Source of the DNA: Hymenobacter rigui
GTDB lineage: Bacteria > Bacteroidota > Bacteroidia > Cytophagales > Hymenobacteraceae
Direction of reading: 5' to 3'
Assembly: GCF_003944715.1 (NCBI RefSeq)
Contig: NZ_RWIT01000003.1
Location: forward strand, 186,001-250,000
Length of the DNA: 64,000 bases
Part shown: piece by piece, positions 32,114 through 41,568 of the stretch
How the letters are laid out: each line of letters starts with the position of its first letter
How positions within the stretch are numbered: the stretch's first letter is position 1
Made by a program: the position numbers and the translations under genes
The notes under the pieces: generated by a model
Database searches by the model: none
Seen by the model: only the letters and a program-made list of their open reading frames with translations
What the model was told of the DNA's origin: nothing

Positions 32114-34399
32114 CTACTTTGCTTTCGACACCGAGAATGGCGCGGCCTGCAGGGTATTGCCCCGGCTGCGGTTGGGCTCGGCCGTCATGTCGAAGTTGAG
32201 CGTGGCTCCTTGCTGCAATGCCTCGTGGCTGAGCCAGTTCTGGCTGTAGGGCTGGCCATTCACCGTCAGGGCGTTGATGTAGCGGTTGGCGGCGCTGTTG
32301 TTTGGCGCGTTCAGCACCACCTGTTTGCCGTTTTCCAGCTGCAGCGTCACTTTGGGGAAGAGCGGCGCACCCAGCACGTACTGGTTGGTAGCGGGGCACA
32401 CCGGGTAGAAACCCAGCGCCGAAAACACGTACCAGGCCGAAGTCTGACCGTTGTCTTCGTCGCCGCAGTAGCCGTCGGGGGTGGGCTGGTAGAGGCGGTT
32501 GAGGGTTTCGCGCACCCAGTACTGCGTTTTCCAGGGCTGACCGGCGTAATTGTACAAATAGGTCATGTGCTGGATGGGCTGGTTGCCGTGGGCGTAGTTG
32601 CCCATGCCCGCAATCTGCATTTCCCGGATTTCGTGAATTACCGAGCCGTAGTACGAGGCATCGAACACCGGGGCGAGGGTAAATACGGTATCCAGGGTGG
32701 CCACAAAGGGCTTGGCGCCGCCCATCAGATTCATCAGCCCCTGCACATCATGAAACACCGACCAGGTGTAGTGCCAGCTGTTACCCTCCGTAAAAGCATC
32801 ACCCCACTTGAAGGGGTTGAAGGGCGACTGGAAGGTGCCGTTCTGGTTTTTGCCCCGCATCAGCCCGGTTTGCTTGTCGAAGAGGTTGCGGTAGTTCTGG
32901 CTGCGCTTTTCGTAGAGCTGCACTTCCTTTTTGGGTCGGCCCAGGGCCTTGCCCAGCTGGGCAATGGCAAAGTCGTCGTAGGCGTATTCCAGGGTGCGGG
33001 CCGCACTTTCGTTGATTTTGACGTCGTAGGGCACGTAACCGAGCTTGGTGTAATAGCCCGCGCCGGCCCGGCCCACGGCCTCCATCGGCCCCGGGTTGTT
33101 GGCCCCCTTCAACGCCGCTTCGTACAGCGTATTGATGTCGTAGCCCCGCACGCCTTTCAGGTAGGCATCGGCCACAATGGAGGCGGAGTTGTTGCCGACC
33201 ATGATGTTGCGGTAGCCGGGGCTGGCCCACTCCGGCAACCAGCCGCCTTCCTTGTAGGTATTCACCAGTCCCTGCTGAATCTGGCTGTTTACGCTGGGGT
33301 ATAGCAGGTTCAGGAACGGAAACAGAGCCCGGAACGTGTCCCAGAAGCCGGTATCAGTGTACAGGTAGCCGGGCAGCACCTGCCCGTTGTAGGGCGAGTA
33401 GTGCACCGGCTGGCCGGCGGCGTCCAGCTCGTGAAACTTGCGCGGAAACAGCAGGCTGCGGTACAGACAGGAATAGAACGTACGCTGCTGCGCCTCCGAA
33501 CCGCCTTCTACTTTGATGCGGCCCAGCTGCTCCTGCCAGGCCGCCCGGCCCTTGGCTTTCACAGCCTCAAAGTCAGCGGCCCCGATTTCCTGCTCCAGGT
33601 TGCGCAGGGCCTGCTCCGGACTAATAAACGACGAGGCCACCCGCACCTGCACCTGCTCGCCCTTGCGGGTTTTGAAGCCCACCACCGCGCCGGTATGGTT
33701 GGCGTTGGCTTCCAGCAGCTTGCCATCCAGCACCTTGTCCTGGTAGATGGTGGTGCTGCTGAACGCATGGTCAAACTCCAGCACGAAGTAGTTCTTGAAA
33801 TTAGCCGGCACGCCGCCGCTGTTGCGGGTGGTATAGCCAATGATGCGGCGCTGCGCGGGCAGAATCTGCACATGGGAGCCTTTATCCAGAGCATCCAGCA
33901 CCACGTAGGCGCTATCGGTGCGCGGAAAGGTGAAGCGGAAACGGGCGGCCCGCTCCGTGGGGGCCAGCTCGGCGGTTACGTCGTGGTCGGCCAGGTACAC
34001 TTTGTAGTAGTGGGGCTGGGCCACCTCGGCTTTGTGCGAAAACCAGCTGGCCCGCTCCTCTTCCTCGAAGCACAGCTTGCCGGTGATGGGCATCAGGGCA
34101 AACTGCCCGTAGTCGTTCATCCACGGGGAGGGTTGGTGCGTCTGCTTGAAGCCTTTGAGCTTGTCGGCGGAGTACTGGTGGGCCCAGCCGCTTCCCATTT
34201 TGCCGGTCTGGGGCAGCCAGAAGTTCATGCCCCAGGGCAGGGCAATGGCCGGATAGGTGTTGCCGTTGGAAAGGCTGGGCTTGGAGTCGGTGCCCATCAG
34301 GGGGTTCACCAAGTCCACCGGGGCGGACGTCTGGCCCTGGGCCATTCCCGCCAGCAAACACCCTATTAAAGCCAGAACGGCCCGTACTCGTTTCAGCAT
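32114..34399 (-). CDS. GH92 family alpha-mannosidase
   Basis: This is a 761-residue protein with a signal peptide (LLAGMAQGQ). It begins with the GH92 signature VDLVNPLMGTDSKPSLSNGNTYPAIALPWGMN. The catalytic half includes GYCGDEDNGQTSAWYVFSALGFYPVCPATNQYVLGAPLFPKV, where the Asp/Glu-containing DEDNGQ loop is the acid/base region. GH92 enzymes are calcium-dependent alpha-mannosidases acting on N-glycan-type or yeast mannans. It is located in the periplasm or at the outer membrane. No other PUL gene (SusC/SusD) is adjacent, so it is a lone enzyme. A -7-like TATTCTTG box lies about 40 bases upstream. Confidence 0.9.
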   Translation of the reverse strand: MLKRVRAVLALIGCLLAGMAQGQTSAPVDLVNPLMGTDSKPSLSNGNTYPAIALPWGMNFWLPQTGKMGSGWAHQYSADKLKGFKQTHQPSPWMNDYGQFALMPITGKLCFEEEERASWFSHKAEVAQPHYYKVYLADHDVTAELAPTERAARFRFTFPRTDSAYVVLDALDKGSHVQILPAQRRIIGYTTRNSGGVPANFKNYFVLEFDHAFSSTTIYQDKVLDGKLLEANANHTGAVVGFKTRKGEQVQVRVASSFISPEQALRNLEQEIGAADFEAVKAKGRAAWQEQLGRIKVEGGSEAQQRTFYSCLYRSLLFPRKFHELDAAGQPVHYSPYNGQVLPGYLYTDTGFWDTFRALFPFLNLLYPSVNSQIQQGLVNTYKEGGWLPEWASPGYRNIMVGNNSASIVADAYLKGVRGYDINTLYEAALKGANNPGPMEAVGRAGAGYYTKLGYVPYDVKINESAARTLEYAYDDFAIAQLGKALGRPKKEVQLYEKRSQNYRNLFDKQTGLMRGKNQNGTFQSPFNPFKWGDAFTEGNSWHYTWSVFHDVQGLMNLMGGAKPFVATLDTVFTLAPVFDASYYGSVIHEIREMQIAGMGNYAHGNQPIQHMTYLYNYAGQPWKTQYWVRETLNRLYQPTPDGYCGDEDNGQTSAWYVFSALGFYPVCPATNQYVLGAPLFPKVTLQLENGKQVVLNAPNNSAANRYINALTVNGQPYSQNWLSHEALQQGATLNFDMTAEPNRSRGNTLQAAPFSVSKAK

Positions 34400-34518
34400 A
34401 GCACCATAGTATCAAGCACCTGCACTGCGCAGGCGAAACAAGAATAGCCGATTTTCTGCAGTTTGGGGCCGGGTTGTTCGTTAAATTCCGTGCATAGAAA
34501 GACTACGGCTGTATAAAC

Positions 34519-34547
34519 CGTCATGCTTCGCTGCGCTCTGCATGACG
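34519..34547. repeat. Short REP-like palindrome
   Basis: CGTCATGC...GCATGACG with an inner TTCGCTGCGCTCT loop is a perfect 8-bp stem. It lies in the non-coding gap between the GH92 and UbiA-like genes. It resembles the small intergenic palindromes that are frequent in Bacteroidota genomes. Confidence 0.5.
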
Positions 34548-34571
34548 TGCTATTAGCTTATAGCACCCGCC

Positions 34572-35441
34572 TCAGGAGAAACTCACGGCCTGCCCCCGCG
34601 TTATCCACCACACTACCACAAACTGGAACACCATCACCCCATCGGTGAGGAGGGCAAAGTAGTAGTCGGGCCGCGTTTCTTCGGCATACCAGATAACGGC
34701 CGCCGCTGCCAGCAACGGCAGTAGCAGCGGTGCCTGCTGGCCGGCCGGCGTACCGGGCGGCACCAGCACGGCTGCCAGCAGCAAAGCCAGTAGAGCAATA
34801 TATTTGGTGGCTCTGATGCCGAACAGCCCCGGAAACGTGCGGGTACCGGTAGCCCGGTCCTTGGTATAGTCCCGGATATCGAATACAAACGCCAGCGCGA
34901 GAATAAACAGGAAGCGCCGCAGAAACAGCAGCCACACCACCGGTTCCATCAACCCCCGACCCAGGTACAGGGCCGGTATCCACACCGTTACGCCAGCCCA
35001 GACGTAGGCAATCAGAAACACCTTCAGCAGCGGTAAATCACGCAGGGCCCACCAGCGCCCCTGCCGCTTCAGCAAGGGCATCGAATACAACACCGAAATA
35101 AGCCCCAGGTGCAGCAGAAACGGGGTAAGACGCAGCAGCCGCGCATCCAGCAGGAACAGTGCCCCGGCCACCAGCCCGGCTACCAACGCCACTACCAGCA
35201 ACGCCCGCCGGTGCCGCTGCATCCACTGTTTGCGCTTAGACAGGCCCGGGTGCTGGCCCTGCTTGTAGGGCAGTACGCTGTCGAGGTTATACAGAAACAG
35301 CGTGGCCGAGAAAATCAGCCCGCCCAGCCGCGCCGGAATGTGCACCTGCCAGAACAGAAACGTGGCCCACATCAACCCCAGGGCCGCCAACGACAGCCAA
35401 GTGCTGCTATACAGCACGGCATCGAGTGGGCGACGGAGCAC
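34572..35441 (-). CDS. UbiA-like polyprenyl transferase homologue
   Basis: This is about 289 residues from a GTG at 35441 (reads VLRRPLDAVLYSSTW). The longer in-frame start at 35558 would cross the ppa terminator hairpin (35542-35578), so it is rejected. Eight to nine hydrophobic segments match the UbiA fold. The second Asp-rich motif (FDIRDYTKDRATGTRTFP) is kept, while the first motif (normally NDxxDxxxD) is degenerate (YNLDSVLPYKQG). It may transfer a prenyl group in quinone, carotenoid or heme-type pathways, or may be inactive. It is not next to any quinone genes. Confidence 0.65.
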   Translation of the reverse strand: MLRRPLDAVLYSSTWLSLAALGLMWATFLFWQVHIPARLGGLIFSATLFLYNLDSVLPYKQGQHPGLSKRKQWMQRHRRALLVVALVAGLVAGALFLLDARLLRLTPFLLHLGLISVLYSMPLLKRQGRWWALRDLPLLKVFLIAYVWAGVTVWIPALYLGRGLMEPVVWLLFLRRFLFILALAFVFDIRDYTKDRATGTRTFPGLFGIRATKYIALLALLLAAVLVPPGTPAGQQAPLLLPLLAAAAVIWYAEETRPDYYFALLTDGVMVFQFVVVWWITRGQAVSFS

Positions 35442-35541
35442 GGACAGAAAAGCAGGCACGGGCAAAGCGGAATGAGCAGGGCAAGATACCACCGAAACCG
35501 CCGCACCAATGGCCCGCCGGACCCAGGGGCCGCTACACGCA

Positions 35542-35578
35542 GCAGCCCCCGGCATCATTTCTGACGACCGGGGGCTGC
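35542..35578 (-). terminator. Hairpin terminator-like structure after ppa
   Basis: An 11-bp perfect stem GCAGCCCCCGG/CCGGGGGCTGC with a 15-base loop lies 28 bases past the ppa stop. It lacks a T run but probably ends ppa transcription. Confidence 0.6.
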
Positions 35579-35605
35579 ACGGTGTGTAGAAGGAAGTAGG
35601 GTAGA

Positions 35606-36187
35606 TTAGCTCAGGGCCTCTTGTACGTCCTCTACATCCTTGGGGTTGCCTTTCGGGAAGGTTTCCTCGTAGAGTTTAATGCTGTCCTCGATGATGCGGT
35701 AAGCATCTTCGCGGCCCATAAAACGCTCTACCGTTACCTGCTTGTGCTCCAGGGCCTTGTAGTCCTCGAAGAAACGCTGCATTTCCAGCAGGGTGTGCGG
35801 GGGCAGGTCGGCAATATCGTTGTAGTGGTTCACCGATACGTCGTTGGCGGCCACGGCAATGATTTTGTCGTCTTCCTCGTCCTGATCAATCATCTGCATC
35901 ACGCCAATCACCTTGGCATCCACCAAGCACATGGGCACGATGTCCACGGAGCACAGCACCAGAATATCCAGCGGGTCCTTGTCGTCGCAGTAAGTTTTCG
36001 GGATGAAGCCGTAGGCAGCCGGATAATGCACGGCCGAGAACAGCACGCGGTCCAGTTTCAGCAGGCCGCTGTCTTTGTCCAGCTCGTACTTGCCCTTCGA
36101 GCCTTTGGGAATTTCAATGATGCCATTCACAACTTTGGGAGCGTCTTCGCCGCGCTCTACGTCGTGCCAGGGGTTAAAATGAGCCAT
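35606..36187 (-). CDS. ppa: Soluble inorganic pyrophosphatase (family I)
   Basis: This is a 193-residue enzyme that hydrolyses pyrophosphate to two phosphates, pulling biosynthetic reactions forward. Metal-binding residues are in [23 protein letters not shown], and [16 protein letters not shown], and the substrate-binding Lys/Arg residues lie in [10 protein letters not shown] and [10 protein letters not shown]. It acts in the cytoplasm. It is followed by a hairpin, and is separated from the phosphatase gene by a repeat-rich gap. Confidence 0.97.
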   Translation of the reverse strand: MAHFNPWHDVERGEDAPKVVNGIIEIPKGSKGKYELDKDSGLLKLDRVLFSAVHYPAAYGFIPKTYCDDKDPLDILVLCSVDIVPMCLVDAKVIGVMQMIDQDEEDDKIIAVAANDVSVNHYNDIADLPPHTLLEMQRFFEDYKALEHKQVTVERFMGREDAYRIIEDSIKLYEETFPKGNPKDVEDVQEALS

Positions 36188-36193
36188 TCTACT

Positions 36194-36328
36194 GGTTGTC
36201 AGTTGTTAGTTGTTCGTTATCAGTTACTCGTTGTTCGTGGCTCGTTATCAGGTTGTAAATCACTGAATACCATACGGAAGCGGCAGGCAGTTTTCCACTG
36301 ACAACTGACAACCAGCAACAAACAACCC
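36194..36328. repeat. Inverted repeat of 7-bp GTTGTCA-like units between ppa and the phosphatase gene
   Basis: The left arm (36194-36256) is a string of 7-base units (GTTGTCA, GTTGTTA, GTTGTTC, GTTATCA, GTTACTC, GTTGTTC). The right arm (36296-36328) is the complementary string (CTGACAA, CTGACAA, CCAGCAA, CAAACAA). The arms can pair over about 30 bases. No gene is present in the gap. Confidence 0.65.
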
Positions 36329-36332
36329 TTTT

Positions 36333-38045
36333 TTACCAGCCCAGCACTTCCGGCAAAGGTTGGCCGGTGCAGCCATCGGGCTCCTGAATATGGAGCCAGC
36401 GGGCCAATGTGGGTGCAATATCGGTAATCTTTGCCGGAGCTGATGACTGTCCGTGCTTTACGTGCCAGCCCCAGAACACCACCGGCACGTGCGTATCGTA
36501 GTTGCCCGAGGAGCCGTGGGTGGTGCCCTTGTTTACCGGAAACTGGTACGACTCCAGCCAGCCCGGCTCCAGCACCACCAGCACGTCGCCCGAGCGTTTG
36601 GGGAAATAGCCGTTTTCCAGATACATCAGCATCCCGCTTTCCCAGTGCGACTTCTGCACATCCTCGGCCGCCAGGGCCCGGGTTACGCCGGCAAACTGCA
36701 CCATAATGCCGGCCACCTCGCGCTGCAGCTGGTACAGGTCCAGCTTTTTCTGCTCAACGAGGGGGCGGTTCAGGTACACCTGCTGGTTTTCGTAGCTCAG
36801 CACCCAGTTACCAGGGCCGTGCAGACTCACCAGTTTCCGCTGCAACGAGTCGCGCATGAGGCCGGGGCCCACTGAGCCAGCCGGAATTTTCTTGTCGATG
36901 AGGAAGTTAGGCGAGTGCGCCGCGCCGTGGTCGGCGCTCAGGAACACCAGCGCCTGCTTTTTGCCCACGGCTTTATCCAGGTACGCAAACAGCCGCTCCA
37001 GCTCTTTATCCAGGCGCAGGTAGGTATCCTCGGCCTCAATAGAGTTGGGCCCGAACTGATGGCCCACGTAGTCGGTGCTGCTGAAGCTCAGGGCCAGAAA
37101 ATCCGTTTGGCCACGCTGGCCCAGCTGTTCGGCCCGCATGGCTTCCAGGGCAAAATCCAGGGTGAGTGAGTTACCGAAAGGCGTAGAGCGAATCAGATCG
37201 AGGTTGCGGGGCGTGGCTACCGGGGCTTTTTCGCCGGCCGCTTCCATGTTACCCTTCACGGCCGTGCTGGGGGCAGCGCTCAGGGCTGGCAAATCGTGCG
37301 GAAATACGGGCTTGGTTTCTCCTTTGAACGCACCTTCCCAGGCTACATCGTCCGGGGAGCTTTCGGTGTACTGGGCAATGGGCAGCAGCGTGTTCCAGGC
37401 CTGATCGAGGTACCTAGCGGCCCGGCCTTCCGCGTTGAACTTCGTTACCCACTCCGGCAGCTGCTGCGTGTAAAAAGTGCTGGTGATGAAGGCGCCGTTA
37501 CCACCGTCGTACCAGTAGGCCGCGTTGGCTGCGTGCCCGGCCGGCAGAATGGAACCCCGGTCCTTGATGCACACCCCAATTACCTTGCTCTGGAAGTTGG
37601 TGGCCAGCCGCAGCTCATCGGTAATGGTGGTGGTGAGCATGTGCCGCGGCGACATTTGCCCGGCCGCCACCGAGCCGCCCACCGGCTGCACCGTTTTATC
37701 TTCCGTCACATAGGTGCCCTTGCCCTCTTCGCGCACCAGCCAGTTGTTGCCCACAATGCCGTGCACCGCCGGCGTGGTGCCGGTGTAAATGCTGGCGTGG
37801 CCCGGCCCGGTGTAGGTGGGCACGTAGTTATAGTGGGCATTTTCGTAACTGAACCCCTCCCCCAGCAGCCGCCGGAAACCACCGTTGCCGTATTTATTCC
37901 AGTAGCGGTACAGGTAGTCGTAGCGCATCTGGTCCACTACAATCCCCACTACCAGGTTGGGGCGTTCCAGCGGCTTGCCGGCTTTCTGCGCGAAGGCCGG
38001 AACCGCCAGGGTAGCGGCCAGCAAGAGGCTCAAAGGTGTTTTCAA
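36333..38045 (-). CDS. Periplasmic alkaline phosphatase, PafA-like
   Basis: This is a 570-residue protein with a signal peptide (LAVPAFAQ). It belongs to the alkaline phosphatase superfamily: NLVVGIVVDQMRYDYLYRYW holds metal-binding Asp, PTYTGPGHASIYTG the nucleophile Thr region of PafA, and FLSADHGAAHSPNFL and GTTHGSSGNYDTHVPVVFWG further metal ligands (Asp/His). It hydrolyses phosphomonoesters in the periplasm to supply phosphate. A perfect TATCTTTG box lies at 38102-38109, about 57 bases upstream. A possible leader hairpin (GCAGC...GCTGC) lies between the box and the ATG. Confidence 0.92.
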   Translation of the reverse strand: MKTPLSLLLAATLAVPAFAQKAGKPLERPNLVVGIVVDQMRYDYLYRYWNKYGNGGFRRLLGEGFSYENAHYNYVPTYTGPGHASIYTGTTPAVHGIVGNNWLVREEGKGTYVTEDKTVQPVGGSVAAGQMSPRHMLTTTITDELRLATNFQSKVIGVCIKDRGSILPAGHAANAAYWYDGGNGAFITSTFYTQQLPEWVTKFNAEGRAARYLDQAWNTLLPIAQYTESSPDDVAWEGAFKGETKPVFPHDLPALSAAPSTAVKGNMEAAGEKAPVATPRNLDLIRSTPFGNSLTLDFALEAMRAEQLGQRGQTDFLALSFSSTDYVGHQFGPNSIEAEDTYLRLDKELERLFAYLDKAVGKKQALVFLSADHGAAHSPNFLIDKKIPAGSVGPGLMRDSLQRKLVSLHGPGNWVLSYENQQVYLNRPLVEQKKLDLYQLQREVAGIMVQFAGVTRALAAEDVQKSHWESGMLMYLENGYFPKRSGDVLVVLEPGWLESYQFPVNKGTTHGSSGNYDTHVPVVFWGWHVKHGQSSAPAKITDIAPTLARWLHIQEPDGCTGQPLPEVLGW

Positions 38046-38101
38046 AGCGGAAGGAAATTAAGAAGCAGCCCCCGCGGGAGCTGCTATACGGTTCGGAGCG
38101 G

Positions 38102-38109
38102 CAAAGATA
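38102..38109 (-). promoter_or_regulatory. Bacteroidota -7 box (TATCTTTG) for the PafA-like gene
   Basis: On the minus strand TATCTTTG fits TAnnTTTG exactly and lies 57 bases before the ATG. No clear -33 TTG is visible about 19 bases upstream. Confidence 0.5.
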
Positions 38110-38172
38110 GTCCTGCCCCGCCGGAGTTGCGTACTACGCGGGTAGCTTCTGCCATGTTCCCCCCTTCATTAT

Positions 38173-38898
38173 ATGCCTACTGCTCAGCCTTACGCCCTCA
38201 TTTTCGATATGGATGGCGTCCTCATCGACAATACGCCCGAGCAGGCCAAAGCCTTCCAGCTCCTGTTCCGCGACTTGGGCCTGACCACCAATGCCCGCCG
38301 CCTGCTGCGCCGCCTCAACGGTATGCCGGCCACTAACATCCTCAAAACCGTTTTTTCCAAACCCGTCCCGAAAAAGCAGCTGGAAGAATACGCCGCCCAA
38401 CGCGAGCTGCTGTACCGGGTGCTGTACTGGAATAAGCGCTGCGAAGTAGCGGGCCTCACGGCATTTCTGCAGGCTGCCCGCGCGGCCGGTTTCAAAATCG
38501 GGCTGGGAACGGGCTCCGGCGAAGACACCATCCAGTACATCCTCGACCACCTGAAGCTGCGCCAGTATTTTGATGTGGTGGTAGGCAAGGACGATGTGCA
38601 TAGGGGTAAACCCCACGCCGATACGTACACAGTCACGGCCCGCCGGTTGGGGGTTTCGCCCGAGCGGTGCGTGGTGTTTGAGGATGCCATTTTGGGCGAA
38701 CAGGCAGCCTATCAGGCCGGCATGCGGTGCGTGGGCGTTACCACCACGCTACGGCCCACCGACTTTCAGGCCCCCCTGCTCACCTGCCCGGATTTTACGC
38801 ACGTGACGCCCCAGCAGCTACTGGACCTGCTGGCGCAGGCACCGCCCATTCCCAAGCCTAGCCCGCAACTGGCCACGCGGCAGTATGCGCAACTGTAA
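38173..38898 (+). CDS. HAD family phosphatase/beta-phosphoglucomutase-like
   Basis: This is a 241-residue protein with the HAD class I core: FDMDGVLIDNTPEQA (nucleophile Asp), LGTGSG (motif II-like), KPHADTY (Lys) and VVFEDAILGEQAA (acidic motif). A helical cap between residues 25 and 95 is typical of phosphoglucomutase-type members. The substrate is unknown; a sugar phosphate is most likely. It stands alone, with a convergent terminator shared with atpG. Confidence 0.9.
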   Translation: MPTAQPYALIFDMDGVLIDNTPEQAKAFQLLFRDLGLTTNARRLLRRLNGMPATNILKTVFSKPVPKKQLEEYAAQRELLYRVLYWNKRCEVAGLTAFLQAARAAGFKIGLGTGSGEDTIQYILDHLKLRQYFDVVVGKDDVHRGKPHADTYTVTARRLGVSPERCVVFEDAILGEQAAYQAGMRCVGVTTTLRPTDFQAPLLTCPDFTHVTPQQLLDLLAQAPPIPKPSPQLATRQYAQL

Positions 38899-38922
38899 GC
38901 AAAGCGCCAAGCTGCCAACAAG

Positions 38923-38960
38923 CACAACGGCCCGCCTCCTTCCGGAAGCGGGCCGTTGTG
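38923..38960. terminator. Bidirectional terminator between the HAD gene and atpG
   Basis: A 13-bp stem CACAACGGCCCGC/GCGGGCCGTTGTG with a short loop lies between two convergent genes. It has little T run but is strong, and ends the ATP synthase operon on the minus strand. Confidence 0.75.
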
Positions 38961-38982
38961 TAGGCGGGGTGTAAGCGAAACC

Positions 38983-39873
38983 TTACCGGCCGGCGGCCAG
39001 AGCCTCAGCACCACCCACGATTTCGAGAATCTCGGTGGTAATGGCGGCCTGACGGGTGCGGTTGTAGGTCAGCTTGAGCTGCTTCAGCAGCTCGCCGGCG
39101 TTTTCCGTGGCTTTGTCCATGGCCGTCATGCGGGCACCGTGCTCCGAAGCGTTGCTTTCCAGCACGGCCTTATACAGCTGCACCTTCAACGACTGTGGAA
39201 TCAGGGTGCGCACGATTTCCTCCTTGGAAGGCTCGAAGATGTAGTCCACATTCGACGTAGCCTGAGCACCAGCGGGCAACTCGGCGGGCACCAGCGGCAG
39301 CAGTTGCTCGGTCCGGATGATCTGGGTAGCCACGTTTTTGAACTCGTTGTACACCATCACTACCTCGTCGTACTGACCAGCCCGGAAACCTTCCATCGCC
39401 TCTTCCGCCGCTTCGCGCACGGTATCAAACGACAGCTTGCCGAACACGTGCTGGTAGTTACCCAGCAGCGGCACCCGCTTGCCAAAATACTCGTGGGCTT
39501 TGCGGCCAATGGCCAGCACCGTTACCGCCCCGGCCGCAGCCTGCGCCGCGTAACGGTCCTGCAGCAGCGCATTTACGCCCTTGAATACGTTGCTATTGAA
39601 AGCACCAGCCAAACCACGGTCCGAAGTAATGGCAATAACCAATACCCGGCGCACCTCGCGCTGCTCCGCGTACTCGCTTACCATATCCTCACCGGCCAGA
39701 GCCGTCAGGTTGCCCAGAATGCTGTTGAGCCGCTGCGCATACGGACGCATGCGCAGGATATTATCCTGGGCCCGACGCAACTTGGCAGCCGCCACCATTT
39801 TCATGGCTTTGGTGATCTGCTGCGTGCTCTGCACCGACGTAATGCGGCTCCGAACTTCTTTTAAGCTAGCCAT
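38983..39873 (-). CDS. atpG: F1F0 ATP synthase subunit gamma
   Basis: This is a 296-residue subunit that forms the rotating central stalk. The N-terminal signature SLKEVRSRITSVQSTQQITKAMKMVAAAKLRRAQ and the C-terminal helix (ARMTAMDKATENAGELLKQLKLTYNRTRQAAITTEILEIVGGAEAL) are typical. It is the last gene of the minus-strand ATP synthase operon; the atpD and atpC genes are absent here, as in many Bacteroidota. A repeat patch separates it from atpA. Confidence 0.97.
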   Translation of the reverse strand: MASLKEVRSRITSVQSTQQITKAMKMVAAAKLRRAQDNILRMRPYAQRLNSILGNLTALAGEDMVSEYAEQREVRRVLVIAITSDRGLAGAFNSNVFKGVNALLQDRYAAQAAAGAVTVLAIGRKAHEYFGKRVPLLGNYQHVFGKLSFDTVREAAEEAMEGFRAGQYDEVVMVYNEFKNVATQIIRTEQLLPLVPAELPAGAQATSNVDYIFEPSKEEIVRTLIPQSLKVQLYKAVLESNASEHGARMTAMDKATENAGELLKQLKLTYNRTRQAAITTEILEIVGGAEALAAGR

Positions 39874-39887
39874 TCTTGTGAAAATAA

Positions 39888-39974
39888 GTTGTCAGTTGCT
39901 AGTTGTCGGTTGTCAGTTTGGATGAAGCCTTAAAGCTCTTTCCTGACAACTGACAACCAACAACTGACAACCAA
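39888..39974. repeat. Inverted repeat of 7-bp GTTGTCA-like units between atpA and atpG
   Basis: The left arm (39888-39918) is GTTGTCA, GTTGCTA, GTTGTCG, GTTGTCA. The right arm (39942-39974) is the complementary CTGACAA, CTGACAA, CCAACAA, CTGACAA. The arms can form a hairpin inside the atp operon. This is the same unit as in the 36194-36328 patch. Confidence 0.65.
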
Positions 39975-39978
39975 TGAA

Positions 39979-41562
39979 TTACTTAGAAGCGTACACCGAC
40001 GACAGATCCTTGGCTACCTGACGGATTGCGCCGGTAGTGGTGTCGTCCAGTTTACCAGCCTTCAGGCCTTTCAGCACCTCGGGGTGGCGGGAGTTCATTA
40101 CCTGCGTGAATTCACGCTCGAACTCACGCACCTTGTTCACCGGAACCTGGTCGAGCAGGCCGTTGGTAGCGGCGTAGATGATGGCTACCTGATCCTCTAC
40201 CTTCTGGGGCGAGAACTGGGGCTGCTTCAGAATTTCCAGGTTACGACGGCCCCGCTCGATGGTGAGCTTGGTCGAGGCATCCAGGTCGGAGCCGAACTTG
40301 GCGAAGGCCTCCAGCTCACGGAACTGGGCCTGGTCGAGTTTCAGCGTACCGGCTACCTTCTTCATCGACTTGATCTGGGCGTTACCACCTACGCGCGATA
40401 CCGAGATACCTACGTTGATGGCGGGACGCACACCCGAGTTGAAGAGGTTGGTTTCGAGGAAGATCTGGCCGTCGGTAATCGAAATTACGTTGGTCGGGAT
40501 GTAGGCCGAAACGTCACCAGCCTGGGTTTCGATGATGGGCAGAGCCGTCAGCGAACCACCACCTTTTACGAGGGGCTTGATGCTCTCGGGCAGGTCGTTC
40601 ATGTCCTGGGCAATGGCGTCCGAAGCGTTGATCTTCGCGGCGCGCTCCAGCAGGCGGCTGTGCAGGTAGAATACGTCACCGGGGTACGCCTCACGTCCGG
40701 GAGGACGACGCAGCAGCAGCGACACTTCGCGGTAGGCTACGGCCTGCTTGGAGAGGTCATCGTACACGACCAGGGCCGGACGGCCGGTGTCGCGGAAGAA
40801 CTCGCCGATGGCAGCACCGGTGAAGGGAGCAAAGAACTGCATGGGAGCCGGATCGGAAGCCGAAGCCGATACTACCACGGTGTAGTCCATGGCACCACCC
40901 TTGGTCAGGGCGTTTACTACCTGGGCAACGGTCGAGGCTTTCTGGCCTACGGCTACGTAGATGCAGAAAACCGGCTCGCCCCGCTCGAAGAACTCGCGCT
41001 GGTTCAGGATAGCGTCAAGGGCTACCGTCGACTTACCCGTCTGACGGTCACCGATGATCAGCTCACGCTGGCCCCGGCCGATTGGAATCATGGCGTCGAT
41101 AGCCTTGATACCCGTCTGCATAGGCTCGTTTACCGGCTGACGGTAGATTACGCCGGGAGCTTTACGCTCCAGGGGCATATCGTAGGTGTCGCCCTGGATG
41201 GGGCCACGGCCGTCGATGGGCTGGCCCAGCGTGTTTACCACGCGGCCAATGATGCCTTCACCTACTTTTACCGATGCAATTTTATTGGTGCGGCGCACGG
41301 TGGCACCTTCCCGGATTTCGGAGTAGTCGCCGAGCATTACGGCACCTACGTTGTCCTCTTCCAGGTTCAGTACCAGGGCCTGCAGGCCGTTTTCAAATTC
41401 GAGCAACTCCCCCGACTGGGCTTTGCCCAGACCGTAGATACGGGCTACACCGTCACCAACCTGCAGAACCGTACCTACCTCTTCGAGTTCGGCTTCGGTT
41501 TTGAAGTTGGAGAGTTGTTCCCGCAGAATGGCGGATACTTCATCCGGACGTACTTCTGCCAT
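39979..41562 (-). CDS. atpA: F1F0 ATP synthase subunit alpha
   Basis: This is a 527-residue subunit of the F1 head with regulatory nucleotide sites. It shows the Walker [10 protein letters not shown], the ATP synthase alpha/beta signature ([14 protein letters not shown]) and the conserved catalytic Arg region nearby. It starts six bases after atpH and is separated from atpG by a repeat patch. Together with the beta subunit, encoded elsewhere, it forms the catalytic hexamer. Confidence 0.98.
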   Translation of the reverse strand: MAEVRPDEVSAILREQLSNFKTEAELEEVGTVLQVGDGVARIYGLGKAQSGELLEFENGLQALVLNLEEDNVGAVMLGDYSEIREGATVRRTNKIASVKVGEGIIGRVVNTLGQPIDGRGPIQGDTYDMPLERKAPGVIYRQPVNEPMQTGIKAIDAMIPIGRGQRELIIGDRQTGKSTVALDAILNQREFFERGEPVFCIYVAVGQKASTVAQVVNALTKGGAMDYTVVVSASASDPAPMQFFAPFTGAAIGEFFRDTGRPALVVYDDLSKQAVAYREVSLLLRRPPGREAYPGDVFYLHSRLLERAAKINASDAIAQDMNDLPESIKPLVKGGGSLTALPIIETQAGDVSAYIPTNVISITDGQIFLETNLFNSGVRPAINVGISVSRVGGNAQIKSMKKVAGTLKLDQAQFRELEAFAKFGSDLDASTKLTIERGRRNLEILKQPQFSPQKVEDQVAIIYAATNGLLDQVPVNKVREFEREFTQVMNSRHPEVLKGLKAGKLDDTTTGAIRQVAKDLSSVYASK

Positions 41563-41568
41563 GGTGGG

